Source of the DNA: Phycomyces nitens
Lineage: Eukaryota > Mucoromycota > Mucoromycetes > Mucorales > Phycomycetaceae
Reading direction: 5' to 3'
Assembly: GCA_022702545.1 (NCBI GenBank)
Contig: JAHRBC010000002.1
Location: forward strand, 5,828,001 to 5,892,000
DNA length: 64,000 nt
Shown one piece after another: positions 1 to 11,902 of this stretch. Positions within the stretch are counted from its first letter, which is position 1. The number at the start of each line of letters is the position of its first letter. Position numbers and translations under genes: made by a program. Under the pieces are notes generated by a model that saw only the letters and a program-made list of their open reading frames with translations, was not told where the DNA came from and ran no database searches.

Positions 1-1230
1 GACATTGAACGTATGCCAAAAGTATCGCCAGCCACAAAGATGACAAGTCTGGAAATAAGGACTGAAAAGACAGACCATCGATGGCTATGCTATTTTGCTC
101 GCAAATATCCAAATCTACACACACTGAATTTCTCTACATCAAATGGCCTACCCAGAATTAATGAAAAAAGGAGCAATACGATAGCAATGTTCCAGCAAGT
201 GCCTCTGCCATTTCAACACCTTACAAAATTAAATCTGTACTATTACTATTGGACTGGTGAAGATCATCTACTTTTCTGGGATATAATCCATTTTCCCAAC
301 GTACCGTTAAAGCACGTATCGGTTGTCATTAACTTGTCATTTGGCTCCACTTCTCCTGATATTCCTTGTGTCATTCCCAAACATGTCACGGAAGCTTGTC
401 TTGGAGGATTCTCAAAGACCATTGAATCATTTCATGCGCAAGGTCCACATAGATGTTTAGTCCCAATCGACTTTGCAGAGATAAAGGACAGCCTTTACAA
501 TCTAGTTGAGCTGGATATTGTCTATTCCACATCTATTGAAATGGATACCTTTCTATGTGCAGCGCCTCGTTTGAGATCACTTCGACTTGGCCGTAGTAAT
601 ATCACAATTAAAGACGAATTCTACAATTCAAGAAGATTTGGGCTCCAGAAGTTCAAAGTATGGGAAGCACAGCTTACATCAGATGTTCTCCGGTTCCTTT
701 CATTTCACTGCAGAAACTTGAATGAGTTGGATTTGGAAGATACATCAGTATATGGCAACTTTACGACACCTTGGTGCCAGTTTATTGATATGACCTACAG
801 CCGATTAGAGAGATTTAATCTGGACTGTGCAAGCTTTATTATACAAGACAGCCAAAAGTGCCCAGAAAACCTGAATATAACTCTTATTACTCGACCTGTT
901 GATGATGTTCCTCCAAAACAAGAATATGATCCTAATGCATTACCGGTTGTTGTTGGTGGTCCACCTGTCAAAGCTCATTATAACTGGTTTTACGCCCAAG
1001 ATGGTGATATTGTATGGAATGTTTCAGCAGCACGAGGCTCCCGCGTCCAGAAATTTATTGCAAACTACGAGGAAAATAAAAGAATCACTGAAAAGAGAGT
1101 CCTTGATGCGAAAAAAAGAAAACCGTATAAAAGCTGGAACAATAACTGTCTTTTTGGGTATACAAAGATAAAACTTGGTTATGTACGTCATGCTAAAATC
1201 ACTCGTTACTACGCTAATGAGAAGAACTAG
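1..1230 (+). CDS. F-box/LRR-like family protein, copy 1 (5' end outside window)
   Basis: The reading frame is open from base 1, so the gene begins upstream; by comparison with complete copies about 200 N-terminal residues, including the F-box, are missing. The visible 409 residues match the family: the DHRWLCYFARKYPNLHTL segment, a run of irregular leucine-rich-repeat-like units (TSDVLRFLSFHCRNLNEL), and a basic tail with NYEENKRI and FGYTKIKLGY. It is most like copy 4 (17611-19428), sharing NEKRSNTIAMFQQ and even the sequence after the stop. Family role (known for F-box/LRR proteins generally): the repeat domain binds a substrate for an SCF ubiquitin ligase. No intron is seen. The function of this member is unknown. 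Confidence 0.85.
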   Translation, partial: DIERMPKVSPATKMTSLEIRTEKTDHRWLCYFARKYPNLHTLNFSTSNGLPRINEKRSNTIAMFQQVPLPFQHLTKLNLYYYYWTGEDHLLFWDIIHFPNVPLKHVSVVINLSFGSTSPDIPCVIPKHVTEACLGGFSKTIESFHAQGPHRCLVPIDFAEIKDSLYNLVELDIVYSTSIEMDTFLCAAPRLRSLRLGRSNITIKDEFYNSRRFGLQKFKVWEAQLTSDVLRFLSFHCRNLNELDLEDTSVYGNFTTPWCQFIDMTYSRLERFNLDCASFIIQDSQKCPENLNITLITRPVDDVPPKQEYDPNALPVVVGGPPVKAHYNWFYAQDGDIVWNVSAARGSRVQKFIANYEENKRITEKRVLDAKKRKPYKSWNNNCLFGYTKIKLGYVRHAKITRYYANEKN

Positions 1231-1287
1231 CTCGGGTAGTAAAATTTACTGTAAAATAAAAATAAAAAAACAAACTACGAAAGATGT

Positions 1288-1991
1288 TGGATATAAGTTG
1301 TAAAGAAAAGAAGTGTGTCCCTAATGAATATTTTGAAAGCGTGATACATTGAATATATCAAATATACTAGACGGTTATAAATGTCAAAAATGACCTAGGA
1401 AAATACTAATATTTAATATTATTATATAAGCCTTGGAACTTGTAAGGTATTTACATTATTTTGATCTATTTCTTTCGAGGTATGAGATAGTAGATGTTTA
1501 CTTGCAGTTGCACACCCTACAAAATATTTTATTCTTAGCATTTAGTAAATGCTAGCTGTACCCAAAGACTCTATCTTGGAGTGAATGATTCCGGTTGTAG
1601 ACAAGTATTCGATTGAAATATCTATTACAAACGATTAATCAACAATTTAAATACTTCGAAAAGGATTATTTCTTCCAAAATCATGCTACTAAATATTGTA
1701 CACTCACCTGTCAAAGTAGTTTAACATGTCAGTAAAATAAATCATCAAAGCTCTACAAGAGTATATATATATATATATTCTTTATATATATCAGATCCCA
1801 ACAAGTAACATATTCTGTGTATCAAACAATTTGCAATCAAAGCTTCCTTAACTTTAATCACTTTTCAAATGATTTTATTTAAAGTATCTTGTAAAATAGT
1901 CCTTTATCTCTTTTGTGAAGAAGACTTGCTTTAAATATGGTATTTTAAATAATTATATACAAGTCTAATAATCTACAAATAAACACATTTT
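1288..1991. repeat. Spacer A, duplicated at about 16355-17048
   Basis: This roughly 700-bp AT-rich spacer between F-box copies 1 and 2 reappears upstream of F-box copy 4. A clear anchor is GTGTGTCCCTAATGAATATT, at 1313 and again at 16376; the similarity continues with small differences, including different TA-repeat lengths around 1760. No coding potential is seen. It is part of a unit duplicated together with the gene. Confidence 0.85.
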
Positions 1992-2482
1992 CCAAAGAAT
2001 ATAACTTGGCCAAACGTTTATTCATACTTTAACATCCAAGCTTAACCACTCATCGTATTAGCTCCATCTATCAATAGTCAAACTAACACCTAAATTCAAT
2101 ATATACGACAAATATTAATAAAATTCATGAGTGATCAAAACCACTAAAGCTCTAGTTGAAATAGCCATTCGAGACAATTTACAAATATCTTTATAGAAAT
2201 AATAACAATCTACAAACATAGTAACTATATCTTAATAATAAGACTAAGATTTTACTTGTTGAACACAGAAACTAGTGCTCATCCAAAGGAAGAAGTACAA
2301 GGACACCGAGCTAGTTTATTTCCAAATTCCACTTACTGCGGATTGTGCCTCTGTCCTAAAATACACTGCGCCTCCTTTGTTTTTGCTCACATTCGAATTC
2401 ATGAAGATGTATTTAAATATTTGAAGAGTATTAAAACCTTTCTTTCCAGTATCTCTATATTCCAAATATCTCTCTTTTTATT
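1992..2482 (+). promoter_or_regulatory. Conserved F-box upstream module, copy A
   Basis: This ~490-bp block ends directly at the F-box ATG and is shared, in the same order and position, with four other F-box genes (4691-5164, 17049-17610, 39594-40080, 43178-43663). Landmarks are an AAAGAATATAACTTGG start, AAGCTTAACCACTC, GCCATTCGAGACAATT, TCCAAAGGAAGAAGTACAAG, a CTCACATTCGAATTCATG stretch and a pyrimidine-rich run before the ATG. It probably contains the promoter and 5' leader; the transcription start is unknown. A short upstream ATG (2401-2424) is present. Confidence 0.7.
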
Positions 2483-4306
2483 ATGCTATTATCTGACTTT
2501 CCTCAAGAAATTATAGAACAATTTACGGAATTTCTTTCTGTCAAGGACAAAATCTCTTGCTCTCTAGTTTGCAAGTCATGGAAAGGTGTCTTCCAGGATT
2601 CCATATACTCTGATCTAGTGTTAAGCCGATATTTATTAAACAACCTTGTCAATCCTCCACAAGATTATCAACACCCTTACCTAAAAACCGGGTGGCTTGT
2701 ACGATATTTGATAATAGGTTACCATGTACTACCAACAGACGATAAACTTTACGTACTGCAGAAAACCTTTCCAAATATAAAACACCTTTATCTTAACACG
2801 GAATCTTTATTCCGGGGCAAGCCTGGAGTTACTGCTGACTGGAATATCTGGAGGACATTGACAGAACTCTACATTTGTTTTAACCACTCACCTGCGCCTG
2901 ACATCGAGAATAAGCTTGTTGAAATGCTTCGGTGTTTACCCCTCTTAAGACGACTGCAGATTTGTAAAAAGTACAAGATTCCAATACGAGTATCATTCTC
3001 GCTAGACGACTTTGAAACCATCCACTCGCATTTAAGCTACCTTGGATATTTGGAATTAAGTTCAAATCTATTGACTCTATCCGAAACAGACATTAAACGT
3101 ATGACAAAAGTATCGCCAGCCACAAATATGGGAAGCCTGAACATTACTTGTGGAAATACAGATCATCGATGGTTATGTTATTTTGCTCGCAAATATCCGA
3201 ATTTACACGCACTCAGACTTTATATATCAAACATTGTACCTGAAATCTATGGACAAAGGAACGATACGATAGCATTATTCCAACAAGTACCTCTACCGTT
3301 TCAACACCTTACAGAATTGACTTTTGAATATCGCCATTGGGTCGAAAAAGATTATCTACTTTTTTGGGATATAACTCATCTTCACAATATGTCGATAAAA
3401 CATCTATCGGTTTGTATTCAAGTACCTGACGCTGCTCGTTCTCCTGACAGTCATTTTGATATTTCCAAAAATATCGTACAAGTCTATCTACCAGAATTCG
3501 CAAATACCATCGAATCATTTCATCTCAACTGTTTAAATGAATATTCAGTCCCAATAGACTTTACAGAGATAAAAGGAAATTTTCACAATCTAGTTGATCT
3601 GAATATCAGTGCTCCAACGTCCGTTGACATGGATACCCTTCTCTGTGCAGCGCCTCGCTTGAGATCACTTACACTCGAGCATTCTGATATCAAAGTTAAA
3701 GACGAACTCTACCATCCAAACAGATATGAACTTCAGTCATTCAAAGTAAACAACTCGAAAATTACATCAGATGTTCTCCGGTTTCTGTCATTCCACTGCA
3801 GAAATTTGAATGAGTTGACTTTGACCAGCTCATTGGTATATGGCAACCTTACAACACCTGGGTGCCAGTTTATTGATATGGCCTGTACCAGATTAAAGAG
3901 GCTGTATATAGGAAATACAAGCTTTATCATACAAGATAACGAAAAGTGCCCAGAAAACTTGAATATTACTCTTATTACTCGACTGATTGAAAATATCCCT
4001 CCAAAACAAGACTACGATCCCAATTTATTACCGGCTGTTGTTGACGGACCACCCATCAAAGCTTGTTATGACTGGTTTTGCACCGACTATCATAATAATA
4101 TTAGGGATATTTCAGCAGCAAAAGGCTCCCGTGTCCAGAAATTCGTTGCAAACTACGAGGAAAACAAAAGAATTGTTTTAAAGAGAACTCTTGATAAGAA
4201 AAGAAGAAAGCCATACGTTGGTTGGAACAAAAGCTGTGCTTTTGGGTATACAAAGATAAAACTTGGTTATGTTGATGATTATTATATATTTTGTGATTTC
4301 AGGTAA
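2483..4306 (+). CDS. F-box/LRR-like family protein, copy 2 (complete)
   Basis: An intronless gene of 607 residues. The N-terminal F-box (about residues 1-45) reads LLSDFPQEIIEQFTEFL, then CSLVCKSWKGVFQ, the Skp1-binding type of helix pattern. It is followed by about 480 residues of leucine-rich-repeat-like sequence and a basic C-terminal tail (NYEENKRI, GYTKIKLGYV). The start is the ATG at which the shared upstream module ends, and all complete copies start at the same point. Role by family: substrate receptor of an SCF ubiquitin ligase; the repeats would bind the target. The middle part resembles pseudogene copy 3 most (LRLYISN with a GQR-DTI segment). The substrate is unknown. Confidence 0.9.
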   Translation: MLLSDFPQEIIEQFTEFLSVKDKISCSLVCKSWKGVFQDSIYSDLVLSRYLLNNLVNPPQDYQHPYLKTGWLVRYLIIGYHVLPTDDKLYVLQKTFPNIKHLYLNTESLFRGKPGVTADWNIWRTLTELYICFNHSPAPDIENKLVEMLRCLPLLRRLQICKKYKIPIRVSFSLDDFETIHSHLSYLGYLELSSNLLTLSETDIKRMTKVSPATNMGSLNITCGNTDHRWLCYFARKYPNLHALRLYISNIVPEIYGQRNDTIALFQQVPLPFQHLTELTFEYRHWVEKDYLLFWDITHLHNMSIKHLSVCIQVPDAARSPDSHFDISKNIVQVYLPEFANTIESFHLNCLNEYSVPIDFTEIKGNFHNLVDLNISAPTSVDMDTLLCAAPRLRSLTLEHSDIKVKDELYHPNRYELQSFKVNNSKITSDVLRFLSFHCRNLNELTLTSSLVYGNLTTPGCQFIDMACTRLKRLYIGNTSFIIQDNEKCPENLNITLITRLIENIPPKQDYDPNLLPAVVDGPPIKACYDWFCTDYHNNIRDISAAKGSRVQKFVANYEENKRIVLKRTLDKKRRKPYVGWNKSCAFGYTKIKLGYVDDYYIFCDFR

Positions 4307-4338
4307 GAAAATAGTAAAAAATAAAAATAAAAAAAAAT

Positions 4339-4441
4339 TGAATATAGACATCAAGTGAATACTTTGAGACTGTATATAAGCTTGTCTTTATTATGATATA
4401 CAATCTACTGTCATTTATATACTTCTTGAAATCTGCTATTG
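4339..4441 (+). repeat. Conserved F-box 3' element, copy 1
   Basis: About 100 bp downstream of copy 2. The core CTGTATATAAGCTTGTCTTT is followed by a TTATATACTT...GAAATCTG stretch. The same element follows F-box copy 6 (45510-45608), and a lone copy stands at 36007-36108. It may be 3' UTR or terminator sequence carried along in the duplications. Confidence 0.65.
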
Positions 4442-4690
4442 CTGTTATGGCTTAGACTTCCAGACATATATTATCTTTTACATATTTAAATATTAAAGGT
4501 TTATTGCTGTCTAGCAAGATGTCTGTTGGTTTAAGGATATATTGACATACATCATACCTCTTTATCTCTAGGTCATGCTATATTCTTTCTATCTAGAGTC
4601 TAAAGAATTTTTGATAATTCAGTTCTTTTTGGCGTTCTATATAGAGTTTATTGAGTTGGAAAGCCAAAGGCAAAATCTGTAACAATTTTT

Positions 4691-5164
4691 CAAAGAATAT
4701 ATAACTTGGCCAGACGTTTATTCATACTTGAACATTCAAGCTTAACCGCTCACCGTGTTAGCTCCATCTGTCAGTAGTCAAATTAACACCTATAGTCAAT
4801 AACTAGAACAAATATCAATAAAATCCAAGAGTGATCCAAACCACTAAAGCTCTATTTATGATGACCATTCGAGACGATTTACAAATATCTTTATGAGGCT
4901 AACAATCTACAGACATCATATTAAATAGCTCATACTAATAAAACCATGGGTTTACTTGATGAACACAGGAATTATAGAGGTCATCCAAAGGAAAAAAGTA
5001 AAGGGGCAACCGAGCCAACATATCTCCGACTTCCACTTACCGCGGCTTATACCTCTGTCCTACAATATGCTAACCCTCCTTTGCTTTTTCTCGCATTCGA
5101 ATTCATAAAAAATATCAAAACTTTTCTTTCCAGTATCTCTACAGTCCAAATATTCATTTTTATT
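4691..5164 (+). promoter_or_regulatory. Conserved F-box upstream module, copy B
   Basis: Same block as at 1992-2482, here in front of the broken copy 3. In this copy a long open frame starting at ATG 4946 runs in frame into the F-box ATG at 5165, but the other copies do not preserve this, so 5165 is taken as the start. Confidence 0.65.
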
Positions 5165-6971
5165 ATGATATTATCCGACTTTCCTCAAGAAGTCATAGAA
5201 CAACTCACGAGATTTCTTTCTCTCAAGGACAAAAAAGCTTGCTCTCTAGTTTGCAAGTCATGGAAAGGTGTCTTCCAGGATTCCCTATACTCTGATCTAG
5301 TGATAAACCAACAATTATTAAACGATCTTGTAAATCCTCCTCAAGATTACCAACACCCTCGCCTAAAGACTGGATTTCTTGTACGATATTTGACAATATA
5401 TTACCATACACTAAAAACAGACGAGAATTTTTACGTACTGCAAAAAATCTTTCCAAACATAAAATCCCTGAATATCAGCATGGAAACAATATTCCAGGAC
5501 AAAGTTGGAGTTACTAATGACTGGAATATCTGGAGATCACTGACAGAACTCAGCATCACGTTTGACCATTCACCTGCGCCTGACATCAAAAACAAGTTTA
5601 TTGAAATGCTTCTGTGTTTACCTCTCTTGAAAAGATTGATGATCAGTAGTGGAGAAAGGTTTCCAATACGGGCATCATTCTCATTAGACGACTTTGAAAC
5701 CATTCACTCGCATTTAAACCATTTGTATACTTGAGATTAAGTTCGAATCTATTGACTCTGTCTGAAAAAGACATTGAATGTATGACAAAAGTATCGCCAG
5801 CCACAAAAATGAGAACCCTGGAAATAAGCTCTAGAAATACAGACCATCGATGGCTATGCTATTTTGCTCGCAAATATCCCAATCTACGCACACTCAGACT
5901 TTATATATCAAACGTTCGACCCGAAACCGATGGACAAAGGAGCGATACAATATCGTTATTCCAACAAGTGCCTCTGCCATTTCAGCGCCTAGAAATATTG
6001 AATTTTGAATATCGCAATTGGGCTGGGAAAGATTATCTACCATTCTGGGATATAATACATTTTCACAATATGCCGATAAAACTTGTATCAGTGATTATTC
6101 GCGTACCAAAAGATGCTTATTCTCCTGACAGCCTTTTTGATACTCCCAAATACATTGCACAAGTTTGGCTACCAAAATTTGCAAAGACCCTCCAATCATT
6201 TTATCTGGAGTGTTCAAATAGGCATTCAGTCCCAATAGACTTTACAGAGATAAAGGAAAAATTTTGCAATCTAGTTGACCTGAATAGCAACACTCCCACA
6301 TATATTGAAATGGATACCCTTCTCTATGCAGCTCCTTGCTTGGAATCAATTCTACTCAACTATACGGATATCAAAGTGAAAGACGAACTCTACAATCCAA
6401 GCAGATTCGAACTCGGGTTATTCGAAGCAGGAAACTCAAAAATGACATCAGATGTTCTTCGGTTTCTGTCATTTCACTGCAGAGATTTGAATGAGTTGAG
6501 CTTGGAAGATACATCAGTATATGGAAACTTTACAACACCTGGGTGCCAGTTTATTGATATGAGCTACACTCGCTTAAAGACATTGTAGATAGCAAATACA
6601 AACTTCATTATACAAGACAACGAAAAGTGTCCAGAAAACCTGAATATTACTCTTATTACTCGACCAGTTGATGATATTTCTCCAAGACATTACTACGATC
6701 TCAATCTATTAGCGGCTATTTTTGGCGATCCACCTGTCAAAGCTCATTATAACTGGTTTTATACCGATGATAATAACGAAAGTATGGTAATGTCACGAGC
6801 AAGAGGCTCCCGTGTCCAGAAATTTGTCGAAAACTACAAAGAAAACAAAAGAATGGCTATGAAGAGAACGCTTGATAAGAAAAAAAGCCATATATTAGTA
6901 AGAAGAAAAACTATGTTTTTGGGTATAGAAAGATAAGTCTTGGTTATGTTGATTATTATAATATGTCCTAA
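5165..6971 (+). pseudogene. F-box/LRR-like family protein, copy 3 (broken)
   Basis: The frame starts MILSDFPQEVIEQL with a normal F-box, but three lesions break it. First, one base is missing near 5725, within the codons that read LGYL in sister genes, so the frame stops at about 5734. Second, an in-frame TAG at 6586-6588 stands where sister genes have TAT. Third, a frameshifting indel near 6885-6900 lies in the basic tail, before the degenerate FGYRKISLGYV end. Sequence on both sides still aligns in the correct frames with copies 2 and 5, so the decay is fairly recent. A truncated F-box-only protein of about 190 residues could still be made from the first segment. Confidence 0.88.
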
Positions 6972-9818
6972 TTTTCAAGTTCCAATTGGGAAAAGAAATA
7001 AAAAGAAATCTTTCAAAGCTTTTGATTCTTTTGAACTTGGCACAAATTACATTTCTTTTAAATCCGTAATATTCAGAATGTGTCAAGATAAAATCACTGA
7101 GCTATCATCTAAATTTTGTTGATTGGCAAGATTACCATACTATGGGCATTTATCCACCGTAGAGAAACCGGCTCCTACGAGAGAGTCGAATATTTAAGCA
7201 GAGTCCTAGAGTATATAAAGAGAGATGCAATAGATATTCTTTGGGAAATTATGAGGAATCCAATACATATGATGATTTGAGAGAGACTTTTACTACGTTT
7301 ACATCAACCAAGACATTCTGTGCCTTTTTCATAAATAAGAAATACTCTCCCGAGTACTGGTGAGAATTTCCTAGATTTGCAAAGATAAAAAAGCAGTTGA
7401 AATTGGCATTAATCCATCTTCAATAGAGACCATACTTGAATTCTATTATTTTGTCTAATAAATTTTGCTTTAAATTTGAATGAAAGTAATGGGACCCAAA
7501 AAGTCTTTTGATACAATACTACTGGTCTCTTTTTTACTTTGATACCACCAAATATGAGCTTTGGAGATTGTTCTATATTGGTTTTCGATTGATTTTATAG
7601 CAATAGTATCGAATGTGTAAAACTAGTGACAGGAAATATAAATTGCGAAAGACACAGCATTATCATAGCAGATATATTTATTTTCCCTCTTGTTACATAA
7701 GATGTTTGGAGTTTTTAGTATCTTGTAAGGGAAATAAGAATATTGGGATTGTTTATATAATATTATTCAAATATCATTTTAATCAAAACTCCCTGACATG
7801 TAATGGCTGGTTATCACTGTAGCAGTATAAGGTGTACATACGGTATGTGGCTATTAATATGTTAACTTGTCATATATTAGAAAGTAGTAACCATCGATCG
7901 GCTGTGGAGTCTTTATTCCACTCAACTGTGGTATGTATACCACACGGATTATATTGCTCAGGAAACTTGACGAGCACGATTAGTAGTCCAGAAACTCGAA
8001 TCATTGGCTTGGATCATCAATTACAGCAATAAAAACACAATTATCAGTTAAATAACAGGGGAATATATAGTAAACCATTAAACAGACCTTAAAGAACCCG
8101 CCTTAATCACTCCGTAACATACACAGTCTCACAGTGAAAACCCAAGAAGCATCATTTGCCCTGATACCTACCCAAATGTACACACAACACCTAGTGCAAA
8201 TGAAAAATCAGACTATATAATAATCAGACGATCGACCAAACCTCAAAAAAAATCTTAGTAAAATGCTTACAGGAACTCTCTTTTTTGGAGAATCAACATT
8301 GCCTATTTGACCCTCAAGAGCATACTACTACAAATGTTACAATAGAGAGTAAATGTCAATTCCATCAACATTGGTTGCAACTAAAACTTGAACCTCAAAG
8401 GAAGCCAACAACAAGATGGATCTGGACACTAGACGCATCAAGAAGCACAAATGCCTATCAACTAGAGGGAACTCGAACCAGCCTTTCTTGCCTTGAAGAC
8501 ATCTCCCATTCTACACAATATTTGAAAACTTATCAAAACTGATAATATAACATTCATAGCATATATTAACAAGCTACAGAATATCATACATGATAAACTA
8601 AGGCAAGTAACGATAATTAGACCTTGATGGTCCAAGGCCTTTTCGTTCCCAACGATCCAGCCACCCAGAACTACCTTATATTACTCATCCAATCGACAAT
8701 TGTTCTTTCCGCACCAACAGTGATTTGGCCAATGACAAATTGTACTTGGAACTTCGCCATTTGGAGCCTGTTTTCTACAAATACAGCCAATCCGAATAAA
8801 ATAATTCTCGGGAGATTCTTACCGACCATAGTTTGCGATGCAATCCCACCAAGGCTTGCAAACAAAACCGAATACTATTTATACAGTAGATTTAATTATT
8901 ATTATTTTTTCAGTGATATACACACTCTTCTCTTCTATGCTGTCTTGACACCTTGGGCCTTTTGTTGTTTTGTTACTAGCTTGCACCACCACCACATAAA
9001 CTCTTTTTATTAAGTCCCTTTTAAGCCTAGCTCCACCCACTCGACCACATTGACTACCACCAACCCCTTTAAAAACACATCTCTATGGCAACTATGGAAA
9101 AAACGAGTTTCCTGCGATCAATAGAATTGCTTCATCGGCACTTTTTAATCCGATAATTCTAAAAGACGATACCGTCACAATGGGTAATTATACTTGTTGT
9201 ACTTTTAAAATCATTACCGTCGAAAACATTTATCCAGTCTTGTCTTTACAATTCTCTTTTCGAATGTCAAGGACACTTTAATTTGCTGGCATGGATAATA
9301 CCATGGACCCTTGATAGTTTATTAAAGAGTCTATCAATTATACTCCATTTTTTATAGCACTTTATAAATAATGAAATAAGATTCTCTCAATCTCCATTTC
9401 GCTGGCCTCGTCTCTAAAGATCGACTGTACATGTTTAATTTATTACAATCAATCTTTTATATATATATATTATATTTTTGACAAGAGATAAAGCAGGAAA
9501 AAAAGTATCCAGCCATCGGAATTTACATATACATATATGAACTTTGGGGGTCCACTTATGCTGCCATGGTATGAAATACCTGGCAATATAAATAAAATAC
9601 AATAAATATTTTATACCATATATGTATATAATCGTACACATTACAGTAGTTTTGCCGGTCCGAGAATTTTACCTTTATCCGTAAAGCATAAAACTCAAAA
9701 AAATAAATAAATATCTATAAAACTGCCAACGACAGCAATACAAAGCATTCTCTTTCTTTAAACCTTTCTTCTTCTTCTTCTTTCTTTTTTTACAACTAAT
9801 TCTTTTGCCTATACTGTC
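6972..9818. other. Intergenic, AT-rich, no convincing gene
   Basis: Open frames here (for example 7832-8032, 8285-8542, 8624-9013) have biased composition and no recognisable family. Around 7140-7290 a frame reads like degenerate protein, but it breaks quickly. A copy of a dispersed repeat lies at about 7712-7965. From about 9090 the sequence becomes a likely 5' flank of the next gene, with a CT-rich run at 9764-9793 just before its start. Confidence 0.6.
7712..7965 (+). repeat. Dispersed repeat, copy 1
   Basis: It shares ATCTTGTAAGGGAAATA, TGTAATGGCTGGTTAT and a CCACTCAACTGTGGTATGTA end with repeats at 36861-37115, 39030-39190 and 42531-42795. This is the most diverged copy. No coding capacity is seen. 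It could be a remnant long terminal repeat, but no target duplication or partner was found. Confidence 0.55.
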
Positions 9819-11902
9819 ATGCCAGTAATGGCCGTAGATTCCAAACCAGCCAGACCCCAAATTGGTCTCGGTGGCAACAAAAAGTCACATTCATTACGCT
9901 CCATTGCTCGCCTTGGATCATCACTCTCCAACCTCATCAACCAAAATGAGGCCGAAAAGTCGAGTTCAGAAGAAAAAAAAATGTTTGATTCGATTATCCA
10001 GGTCCGTCGTGCGTTTGACCTCTTTCTTGACTCCAAGATCCCCGAGGCCGAAGCTATCCTGACTCCATACTACGAAACTTCAATGTATCACTCGCTTGGA
10101 TACGGATTCATCTTGTTTCTCAAATGCATGATGACATTTGAAAAGGACGACATCAATACTACTCTCCAGATCCTCAAAAAGACCATCCAACTGGCCGGTC
10201 GGGAGCGCAAAAAGGATACAGGCTGGCTGGACAACATTACCACATGGGTCAAGGCCAATGGCGGACTAGAGTACATAAAGTCTCTGAGCTGCACTCAGCG
10301 CCATGCAGTAAGTTTGAGCACAGGCACATAATACTTGCTAAGACTCTTTAAAGGAACTGGTCTATGCAGAGGCATATCTCTTAAAGGCTCTGCTGGGCAT
10401 CATCCATGACGAGAGCATGGTGTCGTTTTTGAGAGAGGGACTGAACATCAGGTCAAGCTACAACACCTATTGCACGTTGGAAAAGTTCGTTTCGTATGTC
10501 CAGCATGAAGCCGAAGAGGGCAAGGACGTATCGGCCTATAAGCTCGATGATCATTTCACATCAGGAGTTGCGCTGGGTGTCGGCTGCTTCAACCTGGTCT
10601 TGTCCATGATGCCGCCATCAGTTGTCAAGGTGGCTGAATTTGTTGGTTTTTCATTTGACCGTGCACATGGAATGGCCATGCTAGAGTCTATTGGGGGCTG
10701 GGAAGCCTACCAGGATAGTCCTCCAGGAGAGCTTCCCGAGAAACAAGGGCCAGATGAAGGACTACGACGCCAGTTGTGCGATATGGTGATAATTTTGTAC
10801 CACATCGTGCTCTCGCGGATGATGCCCCTCGAAAATGTAAACATTAACCTGGCTGAGCGTGTTTTGGCCTACAATCTCGAGATCTATCCCGACGCAGTCT
10901 TCTTTTTGTACTTTAATGGTCGTCTGTTGATGAGTAAGCAGAGACTCGAGGATGCAAAGGGCCAATACCAAAAGGCAATTGACATTCAAAAGGACTGGAG
11001 ACAGCTGCAGCACATTTGCTATTGGGAGCTTGGAGTGATTGCCTTTATTCAGCAAGACTGGAATACGGCTCACAAGATGTTTGACGTACTTTCCAAAGAG
11101 AGCAATTGGTCAAAGGCAGTCTATACTTACCTAAAGGCCGTTTCGTTTTACATGCTGACTGAGGATGCTGGCGATTCTCAGAGCCTAGAGAAGACCAAGA
11201 AGATGATGGCCAAGGTCGATGGTGAGAAAAAGAAGATTGCTGGCAAGTCGATTCCTATGGAGGTAACAATAGAATGCTGGTGAAAATAGCTGATCTAATT
11301 TTGATTTTTAGAAATTCGTGTCACGCAAATCACGAAAGTTTGTTTTGCAGAATAAGCTGGTCCTGCCAGACCTAGAGATCCTCCATGCATTTTCAGCTTT
11401 TGACTTTATGCCAATCGAATTGCTCAGGGCTGATCTGGATAGAACCCAGGATGCCCTGGACAAACTAGATTCATCGCAGGCATACTATTATGATGATCTA
11501 TGTCTAGTGCACTACCTCCGTGCAGTGATCTTGCGTAACATTGACCAACGCCTCGAATCTTCAGGGGAAACCCAAGAGAGGGCCGAACATGCCAAATCAA
11601 TTGAAGTCGTGTTTGCCAATGCACAAAAGGTCCAGTTGGACCACTATGTATACTACTTTGCGCACTATGAAAAGGCGCAGATGCTAATGGCAGAACATTC
11701 GTACAAGGCAGCAGAGGCCGAGATCCAGGTTGTATTAAAGGCCAATGACCGGAACCAGTTTGGTGTCGGGAGTGGTCCCCATGCAAAGAGCAAGTACAGT
11801 CTGGCAAATGCTCTTGGGTTCAAATGTCACAACTGTCTATCAAAAATCCAGACATTAGAATCAAGCCAGAAAGAAAAAGAGGGCGCAAAGCCAATTGTCT
11901 AG
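9819..11902 (+). CDS. Iml2/TTC39-family tetratricopeptide protein
   Basis: Three exons: 9819-10307, 10354-11262, 11312-11902, giving 662 residues. Both introns are short (46 and 49 nt) with GT-AG ends, and the joined frame is continuous. The N-terminal part (RRAFDLFLDSKIPEAEAILT, then a YHSLGYGFI segment), the middle GVALGVGCFNLVLSMMPPSV and the C-terminal repeats match the Iml2/TTC39 family (DUF3808), and the length fits (yeast Iml2 about 730, TTC39 about 600). The family has TPR repeats; yeast Iml2 is associated with lipid droplets and mitochondria and with clearance of inclusions. The ATG follows a CT-rich leader; a second in-frame ATG lies three codons later. Function here is by family only. 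Confidence 0.85.

Noticed and set aside
4946..5164. N-terminal extension of F-box copy 3 from ATG 4946
   Set aside because: The frame is open only in this broken copy; the equivalent module in the other genes is out of frame or has stops, so ATG 5165 is the family start.
8285..9013. Two plus-strand frames of 85 and 129 residues and their antisense frames
   Set aside because: Biased composition, no family, no splice-supported extension; probably degenerate repeat DNA.
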